A stretch of 36,850 nt of DNA from JAWXBT01 sp964523015. GTDB taxonomy: Bacteria; Bdellovibrionota_C; UBA2361; J135. The stretch lies in NCBI GenBank assembly GCA_964523015.1, contig CAZFXN010000028.1, forward strand, positions 1-36,850, given 5' to 3'. The position numbers and the translations under genes are program-made. Of the stretch, positions 24,008 through 31,877 are shown in pieces; the first letter of the stretch is position 1, and each line of letters opens with the position of its first letter. The notes under the pieces are model-generated. The model did not search any database. It was given only the letters and a program-made list of their open reading frames with translations, and was not told the origin of the DNA.

Positions 24008-24070
24008 TACTTGAATTAATTACTCAAGTACTAGATTTTGTAATATTTTCAAGTTGTTAGCTATACTTGA
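24008..24070. promoter_or_regulatory. Candidate Rrf2/IscR operator array upstream of suf
   Basis: TACTTGA (24008-24014) and TCAAGTA (24024-24030) form an exact inverted repeat with a nine-base spacer. Another TCAAGT (24049-24054) and TACTTGA (24064-24070) form an outward-facing second pair. The array lies between the divergent Rrf2 gene and sufB, 50-110 bases before sufB. Such A+T-rich palindromes with CTTGA-like arms suit Rrf2-family operators, but the match to the E. coli IscR motif is only partial. Confidence 0.6.
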
Positions 24071-24119
24071 GACATCTATGTCATCTGATTAGATTTTTTA
24101 CCAGGTTCGATAAAAGCTT

Positions 24120-25565
24120 ATGAGTACAGACTCTAATATTATCAATGATTTTACTAACCGAGAGTACAAATACGGCTTTTATTCTGACATAGAGGCTGAT
24201 TCTGCTCCTCCTGGACTTAACGAAGACACTATCCGCTTTATCTCAAAAAAGAAAAATGAGCCTGAGTGGCTCCTTGCGTGGCGATTAAAGGCCTATGAGA
24301 AGTGGACTAAGATGGTTGAGCCAGAATGGGCTTTTGTAAAATATCCAAAGATTAAGTACCAAGACATTATCTACTACTCTGCACCGAAGCAGCAAACTCT
24401 GAAAAACAGTCTCGATGAGGTAGACCCTGAGTTATTAAAGACTTATGAAAAATTAGGGATCCCTATATTAGAGCAAAAAAAACTAGCCGGGGTGGCAGTT
24501 GATGCTGTGTTTGATAGCGTTTCAGTTATTACTACTTATAAAAAACAGCTTGAAGAGCACGGAATAATTTTCTGTTCTTTCTCTGAAGCCGTTGAAAAGC
24601 ATCCTGAGTTAGTAAAAAAATATTTAGGTACAGTAGTTCCTTATACTGATAACTATTTTGCCACTCTTAATTCAGCAGTATTTACTGATGGATCCTTTGT
24701 TTACATTCCGCCCGGTGTGCGTTGCCCGCTAGAACTTTCTACGTATTTTAGAATTAACGCTGAAAATACTGGTCAGTTTGAACGGACACTGATTATTGCC
24801 GATAAAGGAAGCTACGTAAGCTACATGGAGGGCTGCACTGCTCCAATGCGTGATGAAAATCAACTCCATGCCGCTGTAGTTGAGCTCGTAGCTCATGATG
24901 ATGCCCAGATTAAATATTCAACTATTCAAAACTGGTACCCTGGAAATAAAGAGGGGAAAGGTGGCATTTATAATTTTGTAACTAAACGTGGGATTTGCCA
25001 GGGTAATAATTCTAAAATTTCTTGGACTCAGGTTGAAACAGGATCGGCTATTACTTGGAAGTATCCTAGCTGTATCTTAAAAGGGGATAATTCTGTTGGA
25101 GAATTTTACTCAGTCGCCATTACTAATAATTATCAGCAAGCAGATACTGGCACTAAGATGATTCATATCGGCAAAAATACTAAGAGTACCATTGTCTCTA
25201 AGGGCATTTCGGCAGGAAAAGGTCAGAACTCATATAGAGGAATGGTAAAGATCCTTAAAAGTGCTGATGGAGCGCGTAATTTCTCTCAATGTGATTCAAT
25301 GTTAATAGGAGATAAGTGTGGGGCACACACGTTTCCGTATATTGAGACACATAATCCAACTGCAAAAGTTGAGCACGAAGCAACTACTTCAAAAATTGGG
25401 GAAGATCAGATCTTTTATTGTAACCAAAGAGGGATCTCCACTGAAGATGCTGTGTCAATGTTAGTCCATGGATTTTGTAAAGAGATCTTTAAAGAGCTTC
25501 CTATGGAATTTGCTGTTGAGGCGAGACAGCTCCTAGCAATTAGCCTTGAGGGAAGTGTCGGATAA
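24120..25565 (+). CDS. sufB: Fe-S cluster assembly scaffold SufB
   Basis: Core scaffold of the SufBC2D complex that builds [4Fe-4S] clusters in the cytoplasm. The 481-residue protein has the expected landmarks: 'PEWLLAWRLKAYEKW', 'FVYIPPGVRCPLELSTYFRI', 'GSYVSYMEGCTAPMRDENQL', 'KISWTQVETGSAITWKYPSC', 'QCDSMLIGDKCGAHTFPYIE' and 'EDQIFYCNQRGISTEDAV'. Conserved Cys and the C-terminal Cys/Glu face for cluster assembly are retained. It leads sufB-sufC-sufD with gaps of 32 and 28 bases, behind the Rrf2 operator array. No sufS, sufE or sufU lies in the window, so the sulfur donor must be encoded elsewhere. Confidence 0.98.
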   Translation: MSTDSNIINDFTNREYKYGFYSDIEADSAPPGLNEDTIRFISKKKNEPEWLLAWRLKAYEKWTKMVEPEWAFVKYPKIKYQDIIYYSAPKQQTLKNSLDEVDPELLKTYEKLGIPILEQKKLAGVAVDAVFDSVSVITTYKKQLEEHGIIFCSFSEAVEKHPELVKKYLGTVVPYTDNYFATLNSAVFTDGSFVYIPPGVRCPLELSTYFRINAENTGQFERTLIIADKGSYVSYMEGCTAPMRDENQLHAAVVELVAHDDAQIKYSTIQNWYPGNKEGKGGIYNFVTKRGICQGNNSKISWTQVETGSAITWKYPSCILKGDNSVGEFYSVAITNNYQQADTGTKMIHIGKNTKSTIVSKGISAGKGQNSYRGMVKILKSADGARNFSQCDSMLIGDKCGAHTFPYIETHNPTAKVEHEATTSKIGEDQIFYCNQRGISTEDAVSMLVHGFCKEIFKELPMEFAVEARQLLAISLEGSVG

Positions 25566-25597
25566 CCTGAATTAGCAAAAATTTTGATGAGGATATT

Positions 25598-26359
25598 ATG
25601 AATTTACTTGAAATTAAAAATCTACATGCAGAAGTTGACGGCAAAAAGATCCTAAAAGGATTTACCCTGACTATAAATGAGGGAGAGGTACACGCCATTA
25701 TGGGTCCAAACGGATCAGGCAAAAGTACATTAGCTAATGTTTTGGCTGGTAAAGATGGGTATAAGATTACTGAAGGAGAAATTAAATACCTTGGAAAAGA
25801 TCTTTTAGAGATGGATCCGGAAACTAGAGCTAGAGAGGGTATCTTTTTAGCTTTTCAGTACCCAATTGAATTACCTGGAGTAGCTACAAATTATTTTTTA
25901 AGAACTGCATACAATGGCATTCGTGCACATAAAGGCTTAGAGCCAGCTAAACTTAGAGAGTTTGACGATCTAGTCAAAGAAAAAGCCAAACTTTTAGAGC
26001 TTGATCCTGCTCTTTTAAAACGATCTGTAAATGAGGGGTTCTCGGGTGGCGAGAAAAAAAGAAATGAAATTTTCCAGATGGCTCTTTTAGATCCTAAACT
26101 TTGTATCCTTGATGAAACTGATTCCGGTCTTGATATCGATGCTCTTCAGGTCGTATCGAACGGTGTTAACAAATTAAGAGAGACTGATAAAAAGAAAGGG
26201 TTCTTAGTCATTACTCACTATCAAAGACTTCTTAATTATATCGTTCCTGATTTTGTCCATGTACTAGTTGATGGCAAGATTGCTCGTTCTGGTGGAAAAG
26301 AATTAGCTCTTGAACTAGAAGAGAGTGGTTACAGCTGGGCTAAAGAGTTAAGAGTTTAA
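25598..26359 (+). CDS. sufC: Fe-S cluster assembly ATPase SufC
   Basis: ABC-type ATPase that drives conformational change of the SufB-SufD scaffold. The 253-residue protein has Walker A 'IMGPNGSGKSTLANVLAG', the Q-loop region 'GIFLAFQYPIELPGV', the SufC-specific signature 'NEGFSGGEKKRNEIFQM' and Walker B 'CILDETDSGLDIDAL', then the H-loop 'FLVITHYQRLLNYI'. Length and the ETDSGLD sequence separate it from transport ABC proteins. GAGGA is well spaced before the ATG. Confidence 0.98.
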   Translation: MNLLEIKNLHAEVDGKKILKGFTLTINEGEVHAIMGPNGSGKSTLANVLAGKDGYKITEGEIKYLGKDLLEMDPETRAREGIFLAFQYPIELPGVATNYFLRTAYNGIRAHKGLEPAKLREFDDLVKEKAKLLELDPALLKRSVNEGFSGGEKKRNEIFQMALLDPKLCILDETDSGLDIDALQVVSNGVNKLRETDKKKGFLVITHYQRLLNYIVPDFVHVLVDGKIARSGGKELALELEESGYSWAKELRV

Positions 26360-26387
26360 TCTTTAAATCAAAGTTCTTGGAAATTTC

Positions 26388-27689
26388 ATGTCTACCTCCC
26401 TTACTTTAAATAAAGAGATCTATGAAGCCTCATTTAGGGCCTTAGAGCAGAATATTAATGGGGCAAAAGCCTCTCCAATTCACGCCCTAAGAAAGGACGG
26501 ATTTCAAAAATTTATCAAAAATGGATTACCCTCAACCAAAAATGAAGACTGGAAGTATACAGATTTAACTGAGATCTCTAGAACTGAATTTAAGGTATCG
26601 AATTCTAAACCTGTGACTGCTAGTGAGATTGAAAAGTTCCTGCCTAATATATCAGATGGTCACGTGGTATTTTTTGTTGATGGCAAACTAAGTAATGAGC
26701 TCTCAAATTTAGATCTTTCAAAGGGCCTAACTATTAGTTCTCTTTCTAATATTCTCCATAAAGGAGAGCAACCTTGCAGTACTTTTGGCAAAATAGCTGA
26801 CCTAGATGAAAATCCACTAGTAGCTTTTAACACAAGTTTTTTTGAAGATGGTGCGTTAATAAAGATTAATAAGGATGTAGTAGTAGAAAAGCCAATCTAC
26901 ACAATCTTTGTTACTAGTAACTCTGAAAACTCAGCTTCATATCCTCGAGTATTTGTTGATCTTGAAACGCAAAGTAGCGCAACCCTAATTGAGATCCATC
27001 TTGGGCTATCTAATAATGTAAGTCTTTCAAGCTCTGTAGTTGAAGTATCTATTGCTGAAAATGCCAAGCTCGATCACCTAAAGTTGGGAGTACATGGAGA
27101 AAACACCTCTCACCTAGGCCATACTGCAGTTAATATTCAGCGTGATGGCTACTATAGATCAAACTGCATTACCTTTAATGGTAAACTTGTTAGAAATGAG
27201 ATCTCACCAAAACTAATGGGGGAAAACATTGAGTGTCATTTAAACGGACTAACAGTTATTGCAGGTAATCAGCACGTTGATAATCACACTGTTCTTGATC
27301 ATGTTAAACCTCATTGTCATAGTAACGAGCTTTATAAAGGTATCTATAACGGCAATTCTAGTGGTGTATTTAGTGGTACAATAATTGTCCGTCCTGATGC
27401 TCAAAAAACTGATGCCATCCAATCAAACCAATCCCTGCTTCTATCAAAAACCGCCTCCATCGAAACACGTCCACAATTAAAGATTTGGGCTGATGATGTA
27501 AAATGTACGCACGGTGCAACAGTTGGGCAATTGGATGAGGACGCTCTTTTTTATCTCCGTGCTCGTGGCATAAGTGAAGCAGACGCTAAAAAGATCCTAG
27601 TTGAAGCATTTGCTAAAGAAGTGCTTATTTCCTTACCAAAATCTGAGATCACCTCCTTTATTGAAGGTAACCTTTTAGAAGTATTATAG
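26388..27689 (+). CDS. sufD: Fe-S cluster assembly protein SufD
   Basis: SufB paralogue that completes the SufBC2D scaffold and supports iron acquisition. The 433-residue protein starts with a helical N-terminal region containing 'GLPSTKNEDWKYTDLTEIS' and has the beta-helix core with 'VDNHTVLDHVKPHCHSNELY', 'GNSSGVFSGTIIVRPDAQKT' and 'QSNQSLLLSKTASIETRPQL', followed by 'WADDVKCTHGATVGQLDEDA'. The conserved His of 'KCTHGAT' is present. It follows sufC by 28 bases and is the last recognised suf gene of the operon. Confidence 0.97.
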   Translation: MSTSLTLNKEIYEASFRALEQNINGAKASPIHALRKDGFQKFIKNGLPSTKNEDWKYTDLTEISRTEFKVSNSKPVTASEIEKFLPNISDGHVVFFVDGKLSNELSNLDLSKGLTISSLSNILHKGEQPCSTFGKIADLDENPLVAFNTSFFEDGALIKINKDVVVEKPIYTIFVTSNSENSASYPRVFVDLETQSSATLIEIHLGLSNNVSLSSSVVEVSIAENAKLDHLKLGVHGENTSHLGHTAVNIQRDGYYRSNCITFNGKLVRNEISPKLMGENIECHLNGLTVIAGNQHVDNHTVLDHVKPHCHSNELYKGIYNGNSSGVFSGTIIVRPDAQKTDAIQSNQSLLLSKTASIETRPQLKIWADDVKCTHGATVGQLDEDALFYLRARGISEADAKKILVEAFAKEVLISLPKSEITSFIEGNLLEVL

Positions 27690-27731
27690 ATTTAGCCTGC
27701 ATTTGATTTCCGTCTAAAGCACCAAGTCCTT

Positions 27732-27808
27732 AACTTTATCAATAACATAGTAGTTCACAGGATAAAGTTGCAGCAAAAAAGTTGCAGCAAAGTTGGAGCA
27801 AAATTGCG
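27732..27808. repeat. Inverted repeat and short tandem repeats after sufD
   Basis: AACTTTATC (27732-27740) and GATAAAGTT (27761-27769) form an exact 9-bp inverted repeat with a 20-base loop. The 3' arm merges into tandem copies of AAAGTTGCAGCAA (27764, 27778 and a variant at 27789). There is no T-run, so a plain intrinsic terminator is unlikely. It could be an operator for the next gene or a slippage-derived repeat. Confidence 0.5.
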
Positions 27809-27869
27809 CCTTAACTAAAAGGCTAAGCTAATTTAGCAATTCCATTTTGATATATTTACATGGCTTTAT

Positions 27870-28811
27870 ATGACACATGAAAATCGAGAAAGTGAATGTG
27901 GATGTGGCGGTGGAATGGATCGAGGATTTGATAAAGAAGCAGCAAAGGCTATCGCTGCTATGGACGCACAAACCATCTTAATTGATACTAAACTAGGTTC
28001 AGAAGATCTTACTAAAGCTAAAGAAAAATTCCATGAAGTTTATGGAGATGACAAAGCAGGAATTCTTAAAGCAGTCAGCGAAGCCGCTTACAGTCTTATT
28101 GAAAATCGATTACACCCAGAGTATGTAGCTCACCCAAACGAGGGCACCGCTGTAAGATTATCTAACTTAGCTAGACATTTTAATACTGATATCTTTGAGC
28201 TTTTAAAAGATAGATATACAGCGCCTGAGCAAAAAATTGCTTCTGTCATTATCGCTGATATTAAAGAGGGCCATGGAGAACCTTTGGCCCAGATACGAGC
28301 TTTAAAGGGATATTATGGATTACCTAATGAGCTAAAGAGAGTCTCTGTTGATACGACAATAGAAGCGATGCTTGAAGGGGGAAATTATTTAGTCGCATTA
28401 AGTATTGCGAGAGAAGATCCTCCACGACACGGACTTTCTAACAGAAGATTTCAAGATGCTGCAGCTAAGGGATATGAGAGGTTTATTACTCTGCTTGATG
28501 GTGAAACAGGTGATTCTCTTAAACAAGATCTAACTCTTAGGAATATAGTTTGGGAAAACCTAGGGATGGCTAATTATCCTGGAATAAAAAACATAGTAGA
28601 TGATGCTCATCAAGCTGTTTTATCAGATGCGATGCGAAACTATGTACATGATGGGGAATACGGCAAAGACGATATTCTTGCTTTAGGTAAAGGACTAGGA
28701 TTTTCAAGAGATCAATTTTCCGCGATTCGAAGTTCTGTAGATCATAGTTTTAAAACATTAAATGCTGGCCAAGCTAGAAGAAAAGATATCTTGTTAGGAA
28801 TTTCAATTTAG
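27870..28811 (+). CDS. Uncharacterised helical protein with N-terminal Cys motif
   Basis: I do not recognise this 313-residue protein. It has no signal peptide or membrane helix. Residues 10-16 read CGCGGGM, a short Cys/Gly motif that could bind a metal, and the rest is rich in predicted alpha helices ('EAAKAIAAMDAQTILIDTKL', 'LRNIVWENLGMANYPGIKNI'). It lies 180 bases downstream of sufD on the same strand, behind an inverted repeat, so it may form a separate unit or a read-through gene of the suf operon. A link with Fe-S metabolism is only suggested by position and the Cys motif. The ATG at 27870 has no strong ribosome-binding site. Confidence 0.7.
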   Translation: MTHENRESECGCGGGMDRGFDKEAAKAIAAMDAQTILIDTKLGSEDLTKAKEKFHEVYGDDKAGILKAVSEAAYSLIENRLHPEYVAHPNEGTAVRLSNLARHFNTDIFELLKDRYTAPEQKIASVIIADIKEGHGEPLAQIRALKGYYGLPNELKRVSVDTTIEAMLEGGNYLVALSIAREDPPRHGLSNRRFQDAAAKGYERFITLLDGETGDSLKQDLTLRNIVWENLGMANYPGIKNIVDDAHQAVLSDAMRNYVHDGEYGKDDILALGKGLGFSRDQFSAIRSSVDHSFKTLNAGQARRKDILLGISI

Positions 28812-28903
28812 CTGTAAAAGCTCTCATTATTTATATTATTATTAATCCTATACCTTCTCAAATCATGATTTATTTAGATTATGATCTATGTTAGAAGTTA
28901 GTT

Positions 28904-29113
28904 GTGGAAGAATTTTCAACACAACAGATCGAGGCCTTAAGACAAATGAGTCCATCTCAGAAGTTGAACGCAGTGTTCATGCTCTATAAGAACGCTAGGT
29001 CTTTGAAAAAAGCTGCACTTAGATCATTTTATCCAAATCTCTTAGAAGAAGAGATTAATAAGATAGTTACTGATATCTTTTTAAAAGCTGCCAATGATCA
29101 CAGAAGAGAGTAA
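28904..29113 (+). CDS. Small partner protein of a nucleotidyltransferase pair
   Basis: The 69-residue protein starts at GTG 28904. It has 'QQIEALRQMSPSQKLNAVFM' and 'AALRSFYPNLLEEEINKIV', matching a family of small helical proteins that I recall encoded just upstream of GSxxSSxYGEPR-type nucleotidyltransferases. It overlaps that nucleotidyltransferase by 20 bases, so the two are translationally coupled. By analogy with MNT/HEPN and AbiE systems it may be the antitoxin or accessory subunit, but this is inference. A start at ATG 28943 is possible but would remove part of the conserved segment. Confidence 0.7.
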   Translation: MEEFSTQQIEALRQMSPSQKLNAVFMLYKNARSLKKAALRSFYPNLLEEEINKIVTDIFLKAANDHRRE

Positions 29114-29654
29114 TCCGGCATCTATATTTTTGAATGCCCTAAATAAGATCGATATTAAATATATGGTTACTGGCAGTGTAGCTTCCTCAATCTATGGAGA
29201 GCCTAGGCTAACACATGATGTAGATCTTGTTGTTCAGATGACGTCGAAAGGTCTTGAAAGATTCCTCAGCCAGTTTTCAGAATCTAACTTTTACTGTCCC
29301 CCATCAGAAGTGATTCTTGAAGAAGTAGCTAGAAATACCCGCGGACACATTAACGTAATTCATTTAGATACTGGATATAAAGCAGACATTTATTTCTCGG
29401 GCCAAGATGAGTTGATGAACTGGGGACTAGAGCATTCTAAAAAAATCAACTGGGAAGGAATTCCTGTTCCTGTTGCTCCTCCAGAATATGTAATAGTGCG
29501 GAAACTTGAATTCTATAAGGAGGGTGGCTCTCATAAACATAAGCGTGACATTCAGCTGATGCTCAAAGTTTCAAAAGATATGATAGATATTACTCTACTT
29601 GAAGAGTTAGTCACAAAACTAAATCTCTTTGATGTTTGGGTAGAAGTTAGATGA
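29094..29654 (+). CDS. Nucleotidyltransferase (MNT/AbiEii-like), putative toxin-antitoxin component
   Basis: The 186-residue protein carries the pol-beta-type nucleotidyltransferase signature: 'YMVTGSVASSIYGEPRLTHD' with Gly27-Ser28 and the metal-binding pair Asp42 and Asp44 (DVDLV). Then come 'GHINVIHLDTGYKADIYFSG' and 'VIVRKLEFYKEGGSHKHKRD', which ends in a conserved Lys/Arg-Asp region of this family. Related proteins act as type IV-like (AbiEii) toxins, or as MNT antitoxins that modify HEPN toxins. No HEPN protein is visible here, only the small helical partner upstream. It is convergent with the vapC gene (21-base gap), putting two possible toxin-antitoxin modules side by side. Confidence 0.8.
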   Translation: MITEESNPASIFLNALNKIDIKYMVTGSVASSIYGEPRLTHDVDLVVQMTSKGLERFLSQFSESNFYCPPSEVILEEVARNTRGHINVIHLDTGYKADIYFSGQDELMNWGLEHSKKINWEGIPVPVAPPEYVIVRKLEFYKEGGSHKHKRDIQLMLKVSKDMIDITLLEELVTKLNLFDVWVEVR

Positions 29655-29675
29655 ATGGGCTTCTCATCGAGCATG

Positions 29676-30107
29676 TCATTTTTTGAGTTCATATTGTGGA
29701 ATAGTAACCAGGCCGATTTTCTTACTGGCCATTGATAGATCCTTATCTAATGTACAGAGTGTTGCTCCAATACGAATTGCAAGTTCCAGGTATGCCGCGT
29801 CATAAACTGAAAGCGTATGTGTTCGAGCTAATGATACTGTAGATGAGATGTACCTATTTTCAGAGCTATCATCAATTAGCACTGGTAGTTCTGATAAAAG
29901 TTGAACGGCTTCCAAAACACCCCCCTCCATAAGTCGTCCGCGCCGTTCGGAAACGCATAGAGCGTTGGTCACTTCAAGTTTCCAATGGGAAGGTGCCCAA
30001 TACTCAGAATGACCAAAGCCGTTCTTAATATCTTGAGTTTCATATTCAGTCTCATCAGGCAGCAGCCAACTCAATATCACAGATGCATCAATGACAAATC
30101 TCTTCAT
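29676..30107 (-). CDS. vapC: PIN-domain ribonuclease toxin VapC
   Basis: The 143-residue protein is a PIN-domain nuclease: 'MKRFVIDASVILSWLLPDE' (first catalytic Asp7), a Glu in 'WKLEVTNALCVSERRG', 'TLSVYDAAYLELAIRIGATL' and 'LCTLDKDLSMASKKIG' (later acidic residues). PIN toxins of the VapC family cut tRNA or rRNA and are neutralised by a cognate antitoxin. It overlaps the antitoxin gene by four bases, with the antitoxin first. All expected acidic residues seem present, so the toxin is probably active. Confidence 0.9.
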   Translation of the reverse strand: MKRFVIDASVILSWLLPDETEYETQDIKNGFGHSEYWAPSHWKLEVTNALCVSERRGRLMEGGVLEAVQLLSELPVLIDDSSENRYISSTVSLARTHTLSVYDAAYLELAIRIGATLCTLDKDLSMASKKIGLVTIPQYELKK

Positions 30108-30370
30108 CGCTTTCGACCCTCATTGATCAATTCTCTGAATGATAATTTTTTGTGTTTCCCTTTACCCATCCCAAACCTTGCTCCAAAATCGGCGAATCGC
30201 TCAAATAGATCTTCAACAGAACGTGTACTGAGACGTTCATAGGGGATGAGTCTAGCAATAGGCTTCTCATGTCTGGTGATCACAATTTCCGCACCTTGAT
30301 TAACTTGCTCAAGTAGCTCAGAAAATTTTGTCTTTGCTTCAAATGCGCCGTAAGAATCTAATTTTGTCAT
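30104..30370 (-). CDS. vapB: Phd/YefM-family antitoxin (VapB)
   Basis: The 88-residue protein has the Phd/YefM fold signature: 'YGAFEAKTKFSELLEQVNQG' and 'EIVITRHEKPIARLIPYE'. The N-terminal part binds DNA and the C-terminal Arg/Lys-rich tail would wrap the VapC toxin. Upstream lie two ACTAGT palindromes one helical turn apart (30384-30400), a natural autoregulatory operator. AAGGG precedes the start. Confidence 0.88.
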   Translation of the reverse strand: MTKLDSYGAFEAKTKFSELLEQVNQGAEIVITRHEKPIARLIPYERLSTRSVEDLFERFADFGARFGMGKGKHKKLSFRELINEGRKR

Positions 30371-30382
30371 AATACCCTTATC

Positions 30383-30400
30383 AACTAGTCTTAAACTAGT
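30383..30400 (-). promoter_or_regulatory. Candidate autoregulatory operator of vapBC
   Basis: AACTAGT occurs twice, at 30383-30389 and 30394-30400, with an 11-base offset. Each core ACTAGT is a self-palindrome. They lie 13-30 bases upstream of the antitoxin start, where Phd/YefM-type antitoxins usually bind. Confidence 0.55.
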
Positions 30401-30631
30401 ATATCATAACCACACAGGACTGCTAGGTGGTGAATAAATAAAACGTCAAAAAGGAATTAAGTTACTGATATTAAAATAGAATCAAGAAATCCTATGATCG
30501 ATTCTTCCTCTCTTAGCAGCTATACACAACCTTTCCTTAGCTAGTCTTTTGGGCTAACCTCACACCCCTATAAACATAGCGATAGAAAGTATTAATTAAT
30601 TCAATTTTCCGAGATCTTGAGAAAGGATTTT

Positions 30632-31195
30632 ATGAAGGCTAACGATATAAGACGCGGTGTTGTAATCATGTACAACAATATTCCGTACAGAGTTATGGAT
30701 TTTCATCATCATACTCCCGGCAACTTACGCGCTAAGGTTCAAACTAAGCTTAGAAACTTATTAAATGGCTCCCAAACTGAAGTTAGATTCAGCTCAACAG
30801 AGGATGTCCCTGAAGCAGACGTATCGACTGCGTCGGCAACTTACCTCTATGCAGATGTCAATGGATATCATTTTATGTACTCTGAGAGTTATGAAGAGGT
30901 AACTCTCTCTGATGAACTTTTAGGAGATGGTAAATATTTCCTACAAGATCAGATGGCAGTTCAGGTTACAATCTATAATGGCAATCCAATTGGAGTCGAA
31001 TTACCTCAAACAGTCGTTTTAACTGTAGCTGAAACAGAGCCTGAACTTAGGGGGGCAACGGCAAGCAATTCTCCAAAACCTGCAAAAACTGACACTGGTC
31101 TTACTGTAAGCGTTCCCGCTTTTGTAAAAGTTGGTGATAAAATTGTTGTAAATACGACTGAAAGCAAGTATCTAAGTCGTGCAGATAATAGTTAG
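30632..31195 (+). CDS. efp: Translation elongation factor P (PGN-tip type)
   Basis: EF-P relieves ribosome stalling at polyproline. ATG 30632 is chosen because AAAGGA lies about five bases upstream and family members begin at this residue; an in-frame TTG at 30617 is less likely. The 187-residue protein has all three beta-barrel domains, with 'PYRVMDFHHHTPGNLRAK', 'KLRNLLNGSQTEVRFSSTE' and 'GVELPQTVVLTVAETEP', ending 'TTESKYLSRAD'. The tip loop reads PGNLR, so the residue matching the modified Lys34 of E. coli is Asn31. I recall PGNLR tips in EF-P of Verrucomicrobia-type bacteria. No lysyl-modifying or rhamnosyl-transferase gene adjoins it. A small GAAA-loop hairpin overlaps the stop codon (31190-31205). 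Confidence 0.93.
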   Translation: MKANDIRRGVVIMYNNIPYRVMDFHHHTPGNLRAKVQTKLRNLLNGSQTEVRFSSTEDVPEADVSTASATYLYADVNGYHFMYSESYEEVTLSDELLGDGKYFLQDQMAVQVTIYNGNPIGVELPQTVVLTVAETEPELRGATASNSPKPAKTDTGLTVSVPAFVKVGDKIVVNTTESKYLSRADNS

Positions 31196-31256
31196 GAAAC
31201 TAACTCTTAGTTTAGCTTCCATGTTCTTTATAATCTAAAATTTAGCAGTAGATTTT

Positions 31257-31309
31257 CCTTCGCTTTTTGATCGAGAGGTTCTTAGATTCTCTCGATCGTA
31301 TCGCGAAGG
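31257..31309 (+). ncRNA. Strong two-part hairpin opening the island-2 leader
   Basis: CCTTCGC (31257-31263) pairs with GCGAAGG (31303-31309), enclosing an exact 9-bp stem GATCGAGAG (31269-31277) with CTCTCGATC (31289-31297). The 3' arm runs into AAGGAGGT (31306-31313), a full anti-16S complement placed too close to the ATG at 31314 to be an ordinary start. It could terminate efp or begin a structured leader for the downstream small gene. A further stem, CAATCTCA/TGAGGTTG, lies near 31370-31389. Confidence 0.5.
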
Positions 31310-31429
31310 AGGTATGGTTTTTGTTGAGTTTGCCTAAAGTGTCTTAGGTATCGTCAAGGCATTTTATGCAATCTCAACTTTGAGGTTGGTTCCCCGCGTC
31401 CGATTCACACCCTGGGAGGGGTCAGCACC

Positions 31430-31810
31430 ATGACAAACTGTTTTGTAGTAACAGAGAGTCCACAGAGCAAAAGGCTCATCGCTCTGTTCAACATCAGTGG
31501 CCATCCGTACTCGCACTTGGAAAAAGGGACTCCTATCCAGAGTGCCTTCTTCAGAGTCCCTACTCAGAGAGAGAAGATGAAAGATGCTCTCTGTGAAGCA
31601 ATCAGCAACTTCGATCCCTCAGTACATGTTGCATTACGCCGAGTTGGTGAGAGTGGTGGTATGTTCGTCATCCTCTGCTCAACCAGCACTGAGAGATCGT
31701 TGGGTGATGCCATCAAAGAGGTGATAACTCGATGGGCCAGGAAGCTCAAGCAACCCTCACTCGAGATCGGTGTCATCGGGATCGGTACTGCTCAGGCAAG
31801 TCACACATGA
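31430..31810 (+). CDS. Small orphan protein of foreign composition (island 2)
   Basis: I do not recognise this 126-residue protein. It has no signal peptide or membrane helix. The sequence suggests an alpha/beta fold: 'CFVVTESPQSKRLIALFNIS', 'HVALRRVGESGGMFVILCST' and 'PSLEIGVIGIGTAQ'. The ATG has GGGAGGGG (about 31416-31423) with good spacing. Composition differs sharply from its neighbours: hand-counted 60-base lines are 45-53% G+C against about 38% inside efp, with many C/G-ending codons (ctc, atc, gag). A long hairpin follows the stop, and the leader is highly structured. It is isolated between efp and rimK. The arrangement mirrors the small gene at 19358-19675, suggesting the same kind of acquired single-gene unit. 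Confidence 0.7.
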   Translation: MTNCFVVTESPQSKRLIALFNISGHPYSHLEKGTPIQSAFFRVPTQREKMKDALCEAISNFDPSVHVALRRVGESGGMFVILCSTSTERSLGDAIKEVITRWARKLKQPSLEIGVIGIGTAQASHT

Positions 31811-31826
31811 GATCTGGTTGATCAGC

Positions 31827-31877
31827 ACAAGTGCAGCCCGGGCTAAGAGTTAAGAACTCCCCCGAGCTGCTGCTTGT
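31827..31877 (+). terminator. Long imperfect hairpin after the island-2 gene
   Basis: ACAAG, GCAGC and CGGG (31827-31842) pair in register with CCCG, GCTGC and CTTGT (31861-31877), with a mismatch and a small bulge. The loop contains its own GAGTT-N3-AACTC hairpin (31847-31859). No T-run follows. It parallels the hairpin after the island-1 gene. A second inverted repeat TTCGTA/TACGAA lies at 31882-31907. Confidence 0.55.

Noticed and set aside
31314..31337. A seven-codon leader peptide (ATG GTT TTT...) right after AAGGAGGT
   Set aside because: The Shine-Dalgarno sequence is only one or two bases from the ATG, too close for initiation, and the codons show no attenuation-type bias.
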